A stretch of DNA of 64,000 bases from Tetrapisispora phaffii CBS 4417 (taxonomy: Eukaryota; Ascomycota; Saccharomycetes; Saccharomycetales; Saccharomycetaceae): positions 434,001 to 498,000 of the forward strand of contig NC_016522.1 of NCBI RefSeq assembly GCF_000236905.1, read 5' to 3'. The notes beneath the pieces are model-generated. The model ran no database searches, was not told the origin of the DNA, and saw only the letters and a program-made list of their open reading frames with translations. The position numbers and the translations under genes are program-made. The stretch's first letter is position 1, and every line of letters starts with the position of its first letter. Positions 9,479-21,203 of this stretch are shown in pieces.

Positions 9479-11266
9479 TTAAACTGGAATGCCATATTGT
9501 CGTAGCTTTTCCTTTGCCCTTAAATGTCCTAATTTGCTAGCTATTTCATACCTATTGATAGCTCTATTCATATCTTGTTTACAACCTATTCCATACTCAA
9601 AATAAGACCCTAAAATAAACTCAGCTTTACTAAATTTACCATCACTCAATTGACAACTTTTAAGTACCCAAGTAAATGATTCAACTAAATTGGGTCTCAA
9701 TACGTTGGGACAACCAGTTAAATACCATCCTGCAATCGATAACATTGCTACAGCATTGGGATTGGTCTTCACTGATTTCATGTACCAGGCAATGGATTTT
9801 TCACCGCATACAGGTAAATTAAGGTATCCATTTTCGTAACAGTACCCCAGTTTCCATTGAGATAATGAATGATTGAACTCTGTCGCACATTTGTAATAGT
9901 ATCTCAAGGATTTGGAAGGATCTTTGTGCATATTGGAATCAATCAATAGTTTTTTTATAGGGCTTAATAGGTTATCAAATTCATATATTTTGGCAAGCTC
10001 ATATACTGATTGAGAATTTCCACTCTCTTCAAACCAATTCACTGATAATCTAACATCAGGTTGTATTATGCGCTGCCTGCTTACTTCATTAATATTATTG
10101 TTTAATCCATATAAGTAACACATACCTAACTTATACATACAAAGTTTGTTTTGGCATATCAATGCACCTTTCTCATAAAAACCAATAGCTTTCTGAATCA
10201 TGTGTTCTCTTGTAATGCCCTTAGAAGGATCAGTTGAGATCCCTCTTTCAAATTCGCAACAAATACCAGCTCTATAAAAACTATCAGAATGATTAAATTT
10301 TGCAGCTATTTGGTATAATTCAAATGCTCTTGCATCATCTCTTCCAATAATATTTTTGTCTTTAATTTTAAGATAAGGCTGGTGAGAATATAAGGTGGCC
10401 ATTAAATATATAGCCTTGGGGTACTTATTCGAAATCAATTTGCTCAATACTTTAAATGAGTGATCAATCATTATTTTCTGGTTTTTAATAACCTCTTCAG
10501 GCGTTAACTTTCTTGTTAATCGCTCTGCATTTATATTATATTGAGAAATAAAAGAGTCCTTGAATGCATATTCAAATAAAGTTTCACACCATTTAAATTG
10601 CACTTCATTTGTAAAATTCGAAGAATCATCAAGAGTACGTTTATATATTTCATAAAAATCGATTGCCTCAGGTGGATATGATGATAGATCAATATTTCTA
10701 CTCTGCTTGATATTATTGTTTTTTGTATTATTAAGATTGCTCGTTTGTGTTGGGGGAACTTCGTTATCTGATGGAGTTCTTTCATATTGAATTCTAGAAG
10801 GGTTCTTCATCATGGCAGGCTTTGACTGAGGTTGGCTGAGTATCATATCAGGAGCTGTTACAATTGAAGTCTCTGACGAAGCAAATGAATTGGAAGATGC
10901 ATTAAAGGAAGGTTGGTTTATTACTGGAGTTCTATTATTGGGTTTTCCCAATTGGTTATTTGCATCAAAATATGAAGGATTTGATATCGCATCGCTATTC
11001 TGAGAACTATTCATTTTGAAAGTTTGCTCTACCGGCGTGTGTACTGGAGTTACATAAGTATGCGGTTTGGATGGAAAGTTTGTACCAGTTACTGGAGCAC
11101 GATGATTAACTTCTATACTATCGTCGATTGGGTATGGTGTATGCTTTGTATTTTTATTTATTCGTGGTGATACTTCGTTAGTCTGCTGATTCGGTGGAAA
11201 TTCTTTCATATGGTTTTGGTATCTTTGATTATCATAATATTGAGAATTTTCATATTTGTAATCCAT
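9479..11266 (-). CDS. ACK1: Sel1-repeat protein Ack1 (activator of C kinase)
   Basis: Homologue of Ack1/YDL203C, a Skt5/Chs4-related Sel1-repeat protein that acts upstream of Pkc1 in cell-wall integrity signalling in S. cerevisiae. 595 residues against about 623. Residues 1-200 are Asn/Ser/Pro-rich and disordered. A core from about 200 contains SSYPPEAIDFYEIYKRTLDDSSNF, the conserved entry to the repeat region in this family (abridged). Repeated Sel1 helices continue to the end, with recognisable KAIGFYEKGA, AMLSIAGWYLTG, FILGSYFEYGIGC and RYEIASKLGHLRAKEKLR units. There is no CAAX box at the C-terminus (ends QYGIPV), unlike Chs4. Tandem with IVY1. Confidence 0.88.
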   Translation of the reverse strand: MDYKYENSQYYDNQRYQNHMKEFPPNQQTNEVSPRINKNTKHTPYPIDDSIEVNHRAPVTGTNFPSKPHTYVTPVHTPVEQTFKMNSSQNSDAISNPSYFDANNQLGKPNNRTPVINQPSFNASSNSFASSETSIVTAPDMILSQPQSKPAMMKNPSRIQYERTPSDNEVPPTQTSNLNNTKNNNIKQSRNIDLSSYPPEAIDFYEIYKRTLDDSSNFTNEVQFKWCETLFEYAFKDSFISQYNINAERLTRKLTPEEVIKNQKIMIDHSFKVLSKLISNKYPKAIYLMATLYSHQPYLKIKDKNIIGRDDARAFELYQIAAKFNHSDSFYRAGICCEFERGISTDPSKGITREHMIQKAIGFYEKGALICQNKLCMYKLGMCYLYGLNNNINEVSRQRIIQPDVRLSVNWFEESGNSQSVYELAKIYEFDNLLSPIKKLLIDSNMHKDPSKSLRYYYKCATEFNHSLSQWKLGYCYENGYLNLPVCGEKSIAWYMKSVKTNPNAVAMLSIAGWYLTGCPNVLRPNLVESFTWVLKSCQLSDGKFSKAEFILGSYFEYGIGCKQDMNRAINRYEIASKLGHLRAKEKLRQYGIPV

Positions 11267-11830
11267 AGCGAAACCAACTTGCTATTTTCCTGATTCACGT
11301 ATTCCCAAAACACGATAACGTATCGTAATATAAACTATGATAGATGCGTATTACTGCTATGTTGTTGTAAAACTTTGTATTATCATAAAAACTGTCGCCT
11401 CCCTATATCTTTCAAAATGTAAATTTATTAGATTTGAGAAAGAAATAGAAAAAATACAATACAATTTAAATTGATATTGTTGAATTGTTGCTCCACTAAA
11501 GATATGAAAACTATGTTTTACACTAATGTACTCAAAATTTGTAGTAATATTCATATGGTTATTAAAATATTCTATTAATTTAACTCTCTAGTTTAATTAA
11601 AATCTTTTTTACTTTCTCATTTTTTGTTCACATTCTTAAAAGAGCGTCCGAACAATGTAATGTAATAATAACGGTATATGAATTGAAAGATGCTAAAAAT
11701 TATATGAAGGTCAAAGAATATCGGTGTTATAGTAATTGTCTATTATTTAATATGGATATTTATACAATATAATTATTTCTAACAGTTATTAGTATGTTAT
11801 ATTGTCTCCAGTGCATTTATATCTTGAAAT
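11267..11830. other. ACK1-IVY1 intergenic region
   Basis: 564 AT-rich bases between the ACK1 start and the IVY1 stop, both on the minus strand; it should hold the ACK1 promoter and the IVY1 3' end. I see no gene or strong motif. A 65-codon frame at 11357-11554 has no recognisable content. Confidence 0.4.
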
Positions 11831-13459
11831 TTAGCTATTGTCATGGATTGTAGATTGGTCTGCAAAATCGGGATATTCAGACTCTTCCATGGTGTTTCCA
11901 AAGTCTTGTTCATTTTCAAGCTCTGGTTTTCGCTCATGCTTTTCGAATTCTGTATGCATATCTGATAGAATATTCGTTCCTGGTAGAAGTAGCTTTTCTA
12001 CGCTAGTGATGCCATTGTTCTGCTCCTGTCGACTTAGCGATTTGATATGATCTGGATTTGTATTTCTAGATGGTGGCATGATTGGCAAAGAAAACGAATT
12101 ATCAAAATTCGAATCAACATCTTCATGTTCTTCATTATCCATTTGGTCACTTTCCGATTTGGTATCGGAGTCTTTAGTTTCATTTTTGAGTGGCGAAGTG
12201 ATATAATTTTCGTTAGTTATGGAATTTGCATTGTCACTTGTGCATATAAATTTATGTGGAGTTGACATAAGTTCAGGATTTTCATTTACTATCTTATTTT
12301 CGTTCACATCTGATGTTGTTACCTTAGGACTTACCGCGATCTTTCCATTATTTTCAGCAGTCACTATTTTGGAAACAATATTTTCTTTTAGAGTTGGAAG
12401 TTCTTCTTCCCCGTTTATATGTTGATCAGTTTCCTGGTTATTCTTTATCTGTTGAAACTCCTCATCTTCTTCATCACTTTCGTAATTAAACGGATCATTC
12501 GAATCAGATAGTAAATTATCTAATCCACCTCCAGACCAACCTTTTCTTGCAATATTTTCTGATATTTCCACCTGAGCCCTAGTTGTACTAGCGACATTTT
12601 TTAAAACATTATTGCAAGTATCTTCCACTAGTTTATAACAATCTTGAAAATAGTGATGTTTCAAAGTCTCAACTTGATCGAGTTGAAATTGTAGATTATT
12701 TAGACTTTGTCTATATGTTAAAATATTTCTTATTTTTTTCTTCGATAGTTCTGCATTTCTTTTCTCTTGTAGTTTCAAACTACTACTCAACTCCATAAAA
12801 TTATTTTTGAATTCTTTAGTCAATTTTTTATTCTCTTCTTTAAAATTTGTTAACTCCTGAAGAATATTTTCATTCAATAAATCGTTTATTATCCTTGACA
12901 TAATCTGCTCATGGTTAGCCAGTAAATGGAACAACCCACTGGCTTTCAGTAATTTATCTGCACTTACATCACTACAACCTTTCAGTTTCGAAATAGCTTC
13001 TAACGAGCAGGCAAGTTCGCTGGATTCTGTGGAAATATCCACCAATTTGGAAGAATATGATTTCGAATTTTTATATAATTTTTCAATCTCAATAGCGGTA
13101 TTATCCATATCTTTTTTAGTTACTAATGTTCTTAAATCGCTTATTGAACTCATCCCTGAAGTCACACTAGAAGGACGTCGGCTAGAGAATCGACTAGTAA
13201 ATTTAGTAAATGGATTAAATCCGCTTTCTTTCTTATTACTGTTACCATTAATATCCGTGTCATTAATACTTGAAACAAGTTCATCCACACTATTATTATT
13301 TTCATTCACTGTCGGTAGTCTCTGATTTTCATTATTTACAATAGAATAAAATTCAGATAGATGTGGGGCATGATATCGATTGTTTGACGAGTTCTCACGA
13401 AGAGAACTATTTGATTTCAGCTCATTGGAAGTTCCAATTTTAGGTTCACTAGCCGACAT
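11831..13459 (-). CDS. IVY1: Ypt7/Vps33-interacting phospholipid-binding protein Ivy1
   Basis: Homologue of Ivy1, an inverse-BAR-like vacuolar protein that binds phospholipids, the Rab Ypt7 and Vps33. 542 residues against about 453 in S. cerevisiae. Residues about 110-320 are a helical coiled region (I-BAR-like), ending in the conserved stretch QVEISENIARKGWSGGGLDN (near 297-316), which I regard as diagnostic. The N-terminus is Ser/Asn-rich with basic Ser patches. The C-terminal 200 residues are acidic and disordered and account for the extra length. In S. cerevisiae IVY1 neighbours PCF11. Here the MRPL11-GGC1 group from the sister block lies between them. Confidence 0.87.
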   Translation of the reverse strand: MSASEPKIGTSNELKSNSSLRENSSNNRYHAPHLSEFYSIVNNENQRLPTVNENNNSVDELVSSINDTDINGNSNKKESGFNPFTKFTSRFSSRRPSSVTSGMSSISDLRTLVTKKDMDNTAIEIEKLYKNSKSYSSKLVDISTESSELACSLEAISKLKGCSDVSADKLLKASGLFHLLANHEQIMSRIINDLLNENILQELTNFKEENKKLTKEFKNNFMELSSSLKLQEKRNAELSKKKIRNILTYRQSLNNLQFQLDQVETLKHHYFQDCYKLVEDTCNNVLKNVASTTRAQVEISENIARKGWSGGGLDNLLSDSNDPFNYESDEEDEEFQQIKNNQETDQHINGEEELPTLKENIVSKIVTAENNGKIAVSPKVTTSDVNENKIVNENPELMSTPHKFICTSDNANSITNENYITSPLKNETKDSDTKSESDQMDNEEHEDVDSNFDNSFSLPIMPPSRNTNPDHIKSLSRQEQNNGITSVEKLLLPGTNILSDMHTEFEKHERKPELENEQDFGNTMEESEYPDFADQSTIHDNS

Positions 13460-14045
13460 TTAACTTTAAAATGAAACAAATAAACAAAGTTACAATCACG
13501 AATGCAAAGAATAATTCAATGTTAATTACAAATCACTCATTAACAAAATAAAAAAATAGGTTAACAAAACAAAAAAAGCACCTTTAACAGATGGAGGAAA
13601 TGAGTTAATAACCTGTATGGCTCTTAGGTCGATCAGTTATAATCGTAATCTTCAACTAATATAATTAAGAATCTTATTTGAACTTAAATCTATTCTCATT
13701 TATATGATATCCTATGAATGATGGTATCTGTTTCTTTTAATAACAACCTTTACCCTTATAAGCTTATGCTATTTGAAATTTCAAATCGATACGTATGTAA
13801 TGATAATAAGGTCAGGTTGAAATTTGAAATTATTAGAAATTGATATATAATTAATTGGATTCAATATAATAGAACAATAAATTTAGAGATAAATAGGTGA
13901 GCGTAGATAAATAAATAACGAGTCTAAGGCCTTACGTTGAATTGAAGGTAGATAATTGGAGAAGGTTTCCTCACTGTTATCCTGATTTCCCCCATTATTG
14001 TTTTTCTTTGGTAATTGCCCATAACGAAAATAAAAACTGGACGGC
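13460..14045. promoter_or_regulatory. Divergent IVY1/MRPL11 intergenic region
   Basis: 586 AT-rich bases containing both promoters. Short A-runs near 13550-13580 may be nucleosome-excluding. I see no recognisable specific site. Confidence 0.4.
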
Positions 14046-14837
14046 ATGAATAGTTTAAGATTGATTCTCCCTAATACTTCTTTTGTCAAGTGTTTTTATA
14101 ATAATGCTATTCCAAAGGTAGGTCTCACATCATCGTTGTATCATCACTTTAATGGAAGATGTTATTCTATTGAAACGCAGAACAAAGGTACAAAACAAGG
14201 GCATAACAAAGTAAAGTTGCCAGTTAGAAAAACCGTTAAACCAATTGACTCAAGAAAGACATTTTTAATGGATTCTTATAAAAATATGATGGAAAAGAGT
14301 TCGGTGGTCCTCTTCCTTCACTACAATAATTTACTTAAACAGGAAGATGATTTTTTCAGGTTTCAAGTAAAAGCAAATGGTGGAACATTGAAAAAACTAA
14401 GAAATGGTGTATTTGGTGCTTACTTAAGAGCATCTCATTTGGAAGATCCATGTATGCCATTAAAGAAAGGAGATAAAAACAATAATCATCCATTGTTACC
14501 ACTTTTGAAAGGTTCCACAGCTGCAATTGTCTTTGATGAAACTGATTCTGTTGCTGTGTCTAAAATTTTAAAAATTCTACAGAGACATCAAGATAAATTG
14601 TTTGTGATTGGTGCTAAAGTAGAAAATTCTGTTTTCGATATTGAAAAGCTGAATAAATTCAAAGACTTACCTTCCAAGGCTCAACTCCACTCACAATTAT
14701 TAGGTCTATTGCATGCATTAAGTGGTGTCGGGTTAGTAAATACGTTAGAGAACGCATCTAAAACTTTATATATGACATTACAATCGCATAATGATAATAC
14801 TTTAAATACTGAGAAGTCTGAAGATTCTGAAAATTAG
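14046..14837 (+). CDS. MRPL11: Mitochondrial large-subunit ribosomal protein uL10m
   Basis: Homologue of Mrpl11, the mitochondrial uL10 protein at the base of the L7/L12 stalk; 263 residues against 249 in S. cerevisiae. The N-terminus MNSLRLILPNTSFVKCFYNN is basic and hydrophobic, as expected for a mitochondrial presequence. The uL10 domain spans about 70-250, with KTFLMDSYKNMMEKSSVVLFLHYNNLL and LKKLRNGVFGAYLRAS recognisable in abridged form. In the recalled S. cerevisiae order YDL202W lies between ACK1 and TRM8, exactly as here apart from the inserted IVY1. Confidence 0.9.
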   Translation: MNSLRLILPNTSFVKCFYNNAIPKVGLTSSLYHHFNGRCYSIETQNKGTKQGHNKVKLPVRKTVKPIDSRKTFLMDSYKNMMEKSSVVLFLHYNNLLKQEDDFFRFQVKANGGTLKKLRNGVFGAYLRASHLEDPCMPLKKGDKNNNHPLLPLLKGSTAAIVFDETDSVAVSKILKILQRHQDKLFVIGAKVENSVFDIEKLNKFKDLPSKAQLHSQLLGLLHALSGVGLVNTLENASKTLYMTLQSHNDNTLNTEKSEDSEN

Positions 14838-16337
<1,500 letters not shown>

Positions 16338-16358
16338 TATATTGTATACGGGTACGCA

Positions 16359-17009
16359 TCAATGTAAAACATTGACTATATAACATTTACATTTGATAGA
16401 ATAATAGTGTTCATTTAAATATAATATTGTATCATATTTCATTGTAATCAATTTTTCCTTTTTCAATAAGTATTTCTTCATTTCCAATCCATAAGCAAAC
16501 CCTGTTAACTTCTTAGAACTTCCTAGGACTCGATGACATGGAATTAATATGACTAAATTATTTTCACCACAAGCTCTTCCCACGGCTCTGACTGCTTTTG
16601 GATTTCCTAGATTGTTAGCTATATCACTATATTGTAATGTTTTACCATGCTTAATTTTACTTATTTCGATCCATACTTTTTTTTGGAAGTCAGTCCCTGT
16701 AATTAATTCAAATTCCAATAATTCATTTGGTGATTCCTTCTCTTGGTTTAAAATAGATACAAATATGTTTTTGATTTCATGAAGTTTAACTTTATCTTTA
16801 AATTTTGATTCATCATTGAGATGGTAACTCATGTTATTGTATTTCTTCTTCGTTACTTTTTCAAACCAAGCCAACGTACCTTTTAATAAGTTAGCTTCAT
16901 TTTGCCCCAGTCTTATATAGACTATTTTATTATTATCATTCTTGATAACTGCTAAAGCTTTGATCCAATCAGTTTTGACAAAGAAATAAGTAACTTCAGA
17001 TTTCATCAT
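16359..17009 (-). CDS. MGT1: O6-methylguanine-DNA methyltransferase
   Basis: Homologue of Mgt1, the suicide repair protein that moves the methyl group of O6-methylguanine onto its own cysteine. The active site IPCHRVLGS (Cys near residue 156) and the preceding helix-turn-helix region (YSDIANNLGNPKAVRAVGRA) are intact. ELITGTDFQKKVWIEI marks the start of the catalytic domain. At 216 residues it is longer than S. cerevisiae Mgt1 (188), mostly through a C-terminal tail of about 25 residues after the conserved KLTGFAYG region. Two adjacent in-frame ATGs (17007-17009 and 17004-17006) could start it. Matches YDL200C by position. Confidence 0.94.
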   Translation of the reverse strand: MMKSEVTYFFVKTDWIKALAVIKNDNNKIVYIRLGQNEANLLKGTLAWFEKVTKKKYNNMSYHLNDESKFKDKVKLHEIKNIFVSILNQEKESPNELLEFELITGTDFQKKVWIEISKIKHGKTLQYSDIANNLGNPKAVRAVGRACGENNLVILIPCHRVLGSSKKLTGFAYGLEMKKYLLKKEKLITMKYDTILYLNEHYYSIKCKCYIVNVLH

Positions 17010-17293
17010 GGGATTTTTTAACTTATTCTAATTTATTGTATAGTAGGTGTTTTTTTGCAAATGAAAAGAATAGTTGATTTAAATATGAAGTTCAAACATT
17101 TCACAAATATTTTATATATCCATGACGGATGTTAAGTTCATATGTTTATGTTAATTTATATGGTGTTGCGCGTATCAAACAAAGAGAATAAAAGTAAACA
17201 TAAAAAATAAACTGATTTATTAATTTGGGAATGTGTTAAGACAAGTAGATAAATTATATATTCCAAGTATATATGAAAGCACTGTTCGAAAAA

Positions 17294-18202
17294 CTATTTG
17301 CGTTCATTCATAAATTGGTCGATCCTTGGAATCAAGGATTGAGCTAGAGCGAATGAGAAAACCAATTTTGGACCAGTTGTTAACAACTTTGGAGTTAAAC
17401 CTTTGAAGAAGGCAGTTATACCTTCATTCTTGATAGTATTCTTGACGATAGTCAACCCACTTTCTGGATTTTCAAAGGATCTGTTTTGGATTCTAGTTTT
17501 GATAACATCCAATGGTGCAGAGACGATTAAAGACGCAGAGGCACCGACAATTGACGAAATGAAATTCTGTGACCAAGTAGCTTGGGAGTAATCTTGTAAA
17601 CCTAAGATGTACTCCTTTGCAAAAGCATTACCACCGAACAAAGCAAATGAACCAGGAGCGTTACGAGCTGCAGTCCAACCCCAGCCTCTGTACAAATTGA
17701 AGATACCTTCATCTTTCAAAATTCTGATGAAACTTCTTCCTCTGAAGGCTTCTGGGTTGGTCTGTCTTTTGATCTTTAGTACATCAAAAGGTAATAAAAC
17801 AATTTCACCGATACCGATGATTGAACCTGCGGTGGCCGATCTTAGCGCCTTACCAGTTTTTTCACCAAATGCATTATCAAAATCACTCCTATAGTTTTTA
17901 TTCAAATAATCATTAACAAATGGTTGACCACCATATTTGTAGACTCTTTGTAGAACTTTATACACAGCGGCATAACCAAGACCGGGATACAAAGTGAAGA
18001 ATTTCTTATTAAATGGAAGTTCAGAATGTTGTTTGAAAATGACTTTATTGAATTCCCCAAGTGAAGTGACTTTTGAATGATTTGTCATTAATCTTTTAGA
18101 GATAGTGTCAACAGGATGGAAGACACCAATTTCTATAATACCTGCAGAAGCAGAACCCAATAAACGGGCAGCACCAGATTGTTTCTTATCGTTTGGAGCC
18201 AT
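17294..18202 (-). CDS. GGC1: Mitochondrial GTP/GDP carrier
   Basis: Homologue of Ggc1 (Yhm1), the inner-membrane carrier that exchanges GTP for GDP and influences mitochondrial iron homeostasis; 302 residues against 300. The three-fold mitochondrial-carrier repeat is visible through its signatures HPVDTISKR (about 29-37), LPFDVLKIKR (about 137-146) and APLDVIKTR (about 230-238). SAGIIEIG and ATAGSIIGIGE follow family expectations. It is divergent from PCF11 across a 1-kb gap. In S. cerevisiae GGC1 (YDL198C) and PCF11 (YDR228C) lie in different paralogous blocks. Confidence 0.95.
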   Translation of the reverse strand: MAPNDKKQSGAARLLGSASAGIIEIGVFHPVDTISKRLMTNHSKVTSLGEFNKVIFKQHSELPFNKKFFTLYPGLGYAAVYKVLQRVYKYGGQPFVNDYLNKNYRSDFDNAFGEKTGKALRSATAGSIIGIGEIVLLPFDVLKIKRQTNPEAFRGRSFIRILKDEGIFNLYRGWGWTAARNAPGSFALFGGNAFAKEYILGLQDYSQATWSQNFISSIVGASASLIVSAPLDVIKTRIQNRSFENPESGLTIVKNTIKNEGITAFFKGLTPKLLTTGPKLVFSFALAQSLIPRIDQFMNERK

Positions 18203-19211
18203 TGTGAATTACTTTCTAGTAATAATTATTTACAGAGCAATTGCGATTAAATGAACTATTTTGTATTTACCTTCTAACAATTTTTATTTACAGGATTGTT
18301 ATATCTACAATTGCAAATATTTTCTAGAAACAGATATATCTATATATATATATATGTATAGATATGTGCAACTAAAAATCAATTGAAAACTCAATAAGAG
18401 AATTTTAAAAGCATCGAGATAGATTATAGCATTGTTCAAAGAACTAGCCAACCCACGACAACCTTACATCGAATAGTCCTATGGTTCCATCAAATTGTAT
18501 CTCTCTCAATCAAGTTTTCAGTTACTTTTCCACTAATTCCCAATAATAAACAATTTTACAAAGGTAACTAGCTTGATCGATTCAGATTTCTGTTAATTCA
18601 ATTTTGAATTCAGACAATTCGCCGTACAAGAAACAATAAATTTCACAAAATGACTGATTCGAAGCCCATTTACTCATTTTTTTCCATTTTTTGAAAAAAC
18701 AAATGTCACGATCCCTTATTTCCGCCTTGTGTCCGTTGTCTAACCCTAGTTAGCCCTGCATTTACTGTAGGGCTAACTAGGGTTGGTGTTCATGAATTTT
18801 CAATTTTTCTTCAAAATTGCTTTTTTTTCAGCTTTTCGAACATTGTGATGGGAAAAAAAATATAAATACTGCATCTTAAATGTTCGATTATATAAATACG
18901 TTTAAAAATATTCACAACTTGATAGAGACGACTATTATCAGCATTATTGTTAGGTATGCATATATTTCTATGTACAGCTTAAATTAGTTAGGAATTTAGA
19001 TACCATTTAAGTCAACATCTGATTTGTAGAGTGTGTGCATCTTTTTTTCTCTCTCATAGACTTATTTATCTTAATTTTAGGGGCACCTATCTAATTATTC
19101 TACTAGTAAATAATTTTATTGCTGTGCATTGCATTGCATTGCAGAAAGAAAATAATAATAAGCAGGAGAACGCATAGTCGAACGTTAAGTTAGTTATACA
19201 TTAAATTACAT
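18203..19211. promoter_or_regulatory. Divergent GGC1/PCF11 intergenic region
   Basis: 1,009 bases with the promoters of both genes. The main element is a large inverted repeat at 18742-18784 built from CCCTAG/GCCCT half-sites. A TA-rich run lies near 18335-18355, poly-T runs flank 18680 and 18825, and three GCATT units lie just before the PCF11 start. No snoRNA or tRNA could be supported. Confidence 0.5.
18742..18784. promoter_or_regulatory. 16-base inverted repeat of Tbf1/telomere-like half-sites
   Basis: The left arm AACCCTAGTTAGCCCT (18742-18757) is followed by an 11-base spacer and its perfect reverse complement AGGGCTAACTAGGGTT (18769-18784). Each arm carries two RCCCT elements resembling the Tbf1 consensus ARCCCTAA (core RCCCTA). 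Tbf1 is a general regulatory factor in yeasts, so a boundary or promoter role is plausible. The inverted repeat is seen directly; the factor is inferred. Confidence 0.6.
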
Positions 19212-21203
19212 ATGGATCGTGATCAAGAGGCTATTGTAAAGGACTTTACTAGCATTCTCGATGAGTTGACTTTCAATTCAAGACCGATTATCACTACGTT
19301 GACAAAGATGGCAGAAGAAAATATTTCTTTAGCTCAATATTTTGTGGATGCTTTGGAATCGAGAGTTGAGAAATGTGTACCCAAACAGAAGTTGTACGCT
19401 TTTTATACAATTGATTCAATTTGTAAAAATGCTGGTAGTCCCTATACAATCTATTTTAGTAGAAATTTGTATAATTTATATAAGAAAGCTTATCTTTTAG
19501 TTGATAATCAAGTTAGAACGAAATTAATCAATATGTTTAAAACTTGGATACAACCAATTGAAAGCACAGGATTACCAATATTCGATAATGTTGAATTAGA
19601 TAAAATTGAGAACTTCCTAATAAAAGCAAGTGCATTGCATCATAAAAATTTTACAAAATTACTACCTGAACCAACTGTACCTTTATTATTAAGGGATATT
19701 GATAAATTAACTACATTAACAAATGAGAGATTAACAAAACAGAAAAATAGTGATAGTAATGATGAAAAAGAAATTGAAAAGTTAAATATGAAGATCTTAG
19801 TTTTATCACAATTAAAACAAGAATTGCAAAAGGGAAAATTAACTAAAGTCGCATTAAAACAGGTTCAAGTTCAATTGTTACAAGTTTTCGCACAAGATCA
19901 ACAGGTTTTGCAAGAACGTATTAGACAGGAGCAACTTCAGCAGGAACAACTTCAACAAAGGCAAAGGACCGAGCAGCTGCAGCTGCAGCAACTTTCTCAT
20001 CATCAAAATGCTGCTATTAATCAACAGTTTCAAATTAAAAATGACCACAATCCTTTATTTGGTAATTCGTTGAATTTAAATCCTCAAGGTTTTTCAACTC
20101 TGTTCAATAATTCAAATTTTATTCCAATGAATCAAAATATGGATGACAATAACACTATGGGAGGTATGAATCTTAATAACATAATAGAACCTGCAAATAT
20201 TTCAAACATAGAAAAACAGAACAAACTTAATAAAATGCATAGCCTATTCGAATCTTTAAAAGCTGAAAAGTTGGTATTCCAACCTAAAGAACAATCCATC
20301 ATCACTTTGAATGCAAAATTAAATATCGATGACGGAAAGTTGATAAATAACAGCGGAAGGGCCAAATCTGAAACTGACTTAACTCGACTTCCTTCTATTG
20401 AATTTTTAAGTAATATTATTTCGGATTGTAAAGCATACTTTTCTACTGTTAATATTGACATTGTCAATACTCCTTCTTTGAACATTTCACAAGATTTCAT
20501 ATTAGGAGAAAATAAGATTGTCGAAAATAACTTAATTAATACTCTTTATAGAGCTAAACCAAAAAAATGTACTCTATGTGGTAAAAGGTTTGGTAACACA
20601 TTAGATGAAAGAAGATTACAAAGTGATCACTTAGATTGGCATTTCCGAATAAATAAAAGAATAAAAGGTTCTGAAAATACTTTGTCGAATATAACAGCAA
20701 CAAATTCCTCATCAAATACAACGCAGAAAAATATCCAATCAAGAAATTGGTATCTACATGATTCACAATGGATTATATTTAAAGATAAAGAAATTGTTTC
20801 AACATCAAGAAGTGATCATTCTGAAAATAATATGACTGTCGTAAACTTAGATTTCAATACGAATATGAACTCACAGAAGAACAATAACATAAATAATGCT
20901 GATAGAAACTTGTCTGGTAATGAGTCTAATAAATTCGTAAAAATTGATGAAGGTTTATTGTCCAAAAAGTATGTCATTGTACCTGAAAGCGTTGAAGATA
21001 TGTCTTTCAAATGTCCCGTTTGTAAAGAAATTGTTGCAGCAACATATGATGAAGAACTTGGTGAATGGATTTGGAAAGGTTGTATGGAATATAAGGGTAA
21101 GTATTTCCATGCAACATGTTATTACGAATCTGCTAAAAACAAAAATACCTCAATTGGACTTGAGTTAGATATGGAAAAATTGAAGAATTTAATTACTGAT
21201 TAG
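19212..21203 (+). CDS. PCF11: Cleavage factor IA subunit Pcf11
   Basis: Homologue of Pcf11, the cleavage factor IA component that binds the RNA polymerase II C-terminal domain and is needed for mRNA 3'-end formation and termination. 663 residues against 626. The CTD-interacting domain fills about 1-135 (VKDFTSILDELTFNSRPIITTL, YTIDSICKNAGSPY, VRTKLINMFKTW; abridged). A Gln-rich segment follows at about 215-280. The first zinc finger is at about 450-480 (CTLCGKRF with HLDWHF). A SRNWYLHDSQW segment (the Clp1-binding region) lies near 510. A second zinc finger is at about 598-640 (CPVCKE with CYYES). Convergent with the SIR4-like gene, as in YDR227W/YDR228C. Confidence 0.96.
   Translation: MDRDQEAIVKDFTSILDELTFNSRPIITTLTKMAEENISLAQYFVDALESRVEKCVPKQKLYAFYTIDSICKNAGSPYTIYFSRNLYNLYKKAYLLVDNQVRTKLINMFKTWIQPIESTGLPIFDNVELDKIENFLIKASALHHKNFTKLLPEPTVPLLLRDIDKLTTLTNERLTKQKNSDSNDEKEIEKLNMKILVLSQLKQELQKGKLTKVALKQVQVQLLQVFAQDQQVLQERIRQEQLQQEQLQQRQRTEQLQLQQLSHHQNAAINQQFQIKNDHNPLFGNSLNLNPQGFSTLFNNSNFIPMNQNMDDNNTMGGMNLNNIIEPANISNIEKQNKLNKMHSLFESLKAEKLVFQPKEQSIITLNAKLNIDDGKLINNSGRAKSETDLTRLPSIEFLSNIISDCKAYFSTVNIDIVNTPSLNISQDFILGENKIVENNLINTLYRAKPKKCTLCGKRFGNTLDERRLQSDHLDWHFRINKRIKGSENTLSNITATNSSSNTTQKNIQSRNWYLHDSQWIIFKDKEIVSTSRSDHSENNMTVVNLDFNTNMNSQKNNNINNADRNLSGNESNKFVKIDEGLLSKKYVIVPESVEDMSFKCPVCKEIVAATYDEELGEWIWKGCMEYKGKYFHATCYYESAKNKNTSIGLELDMEKLKNLITD

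Noticed and set aside
18840..19020. C-box-like GTGATGG and a later CTGA suggesting a C/D snoRNA near the Tbf1-like repeat
   Set aside because: The boxes are too far apart (about 175 bases), the C box is imperfect, and the flanks cannot form a terminal stem.
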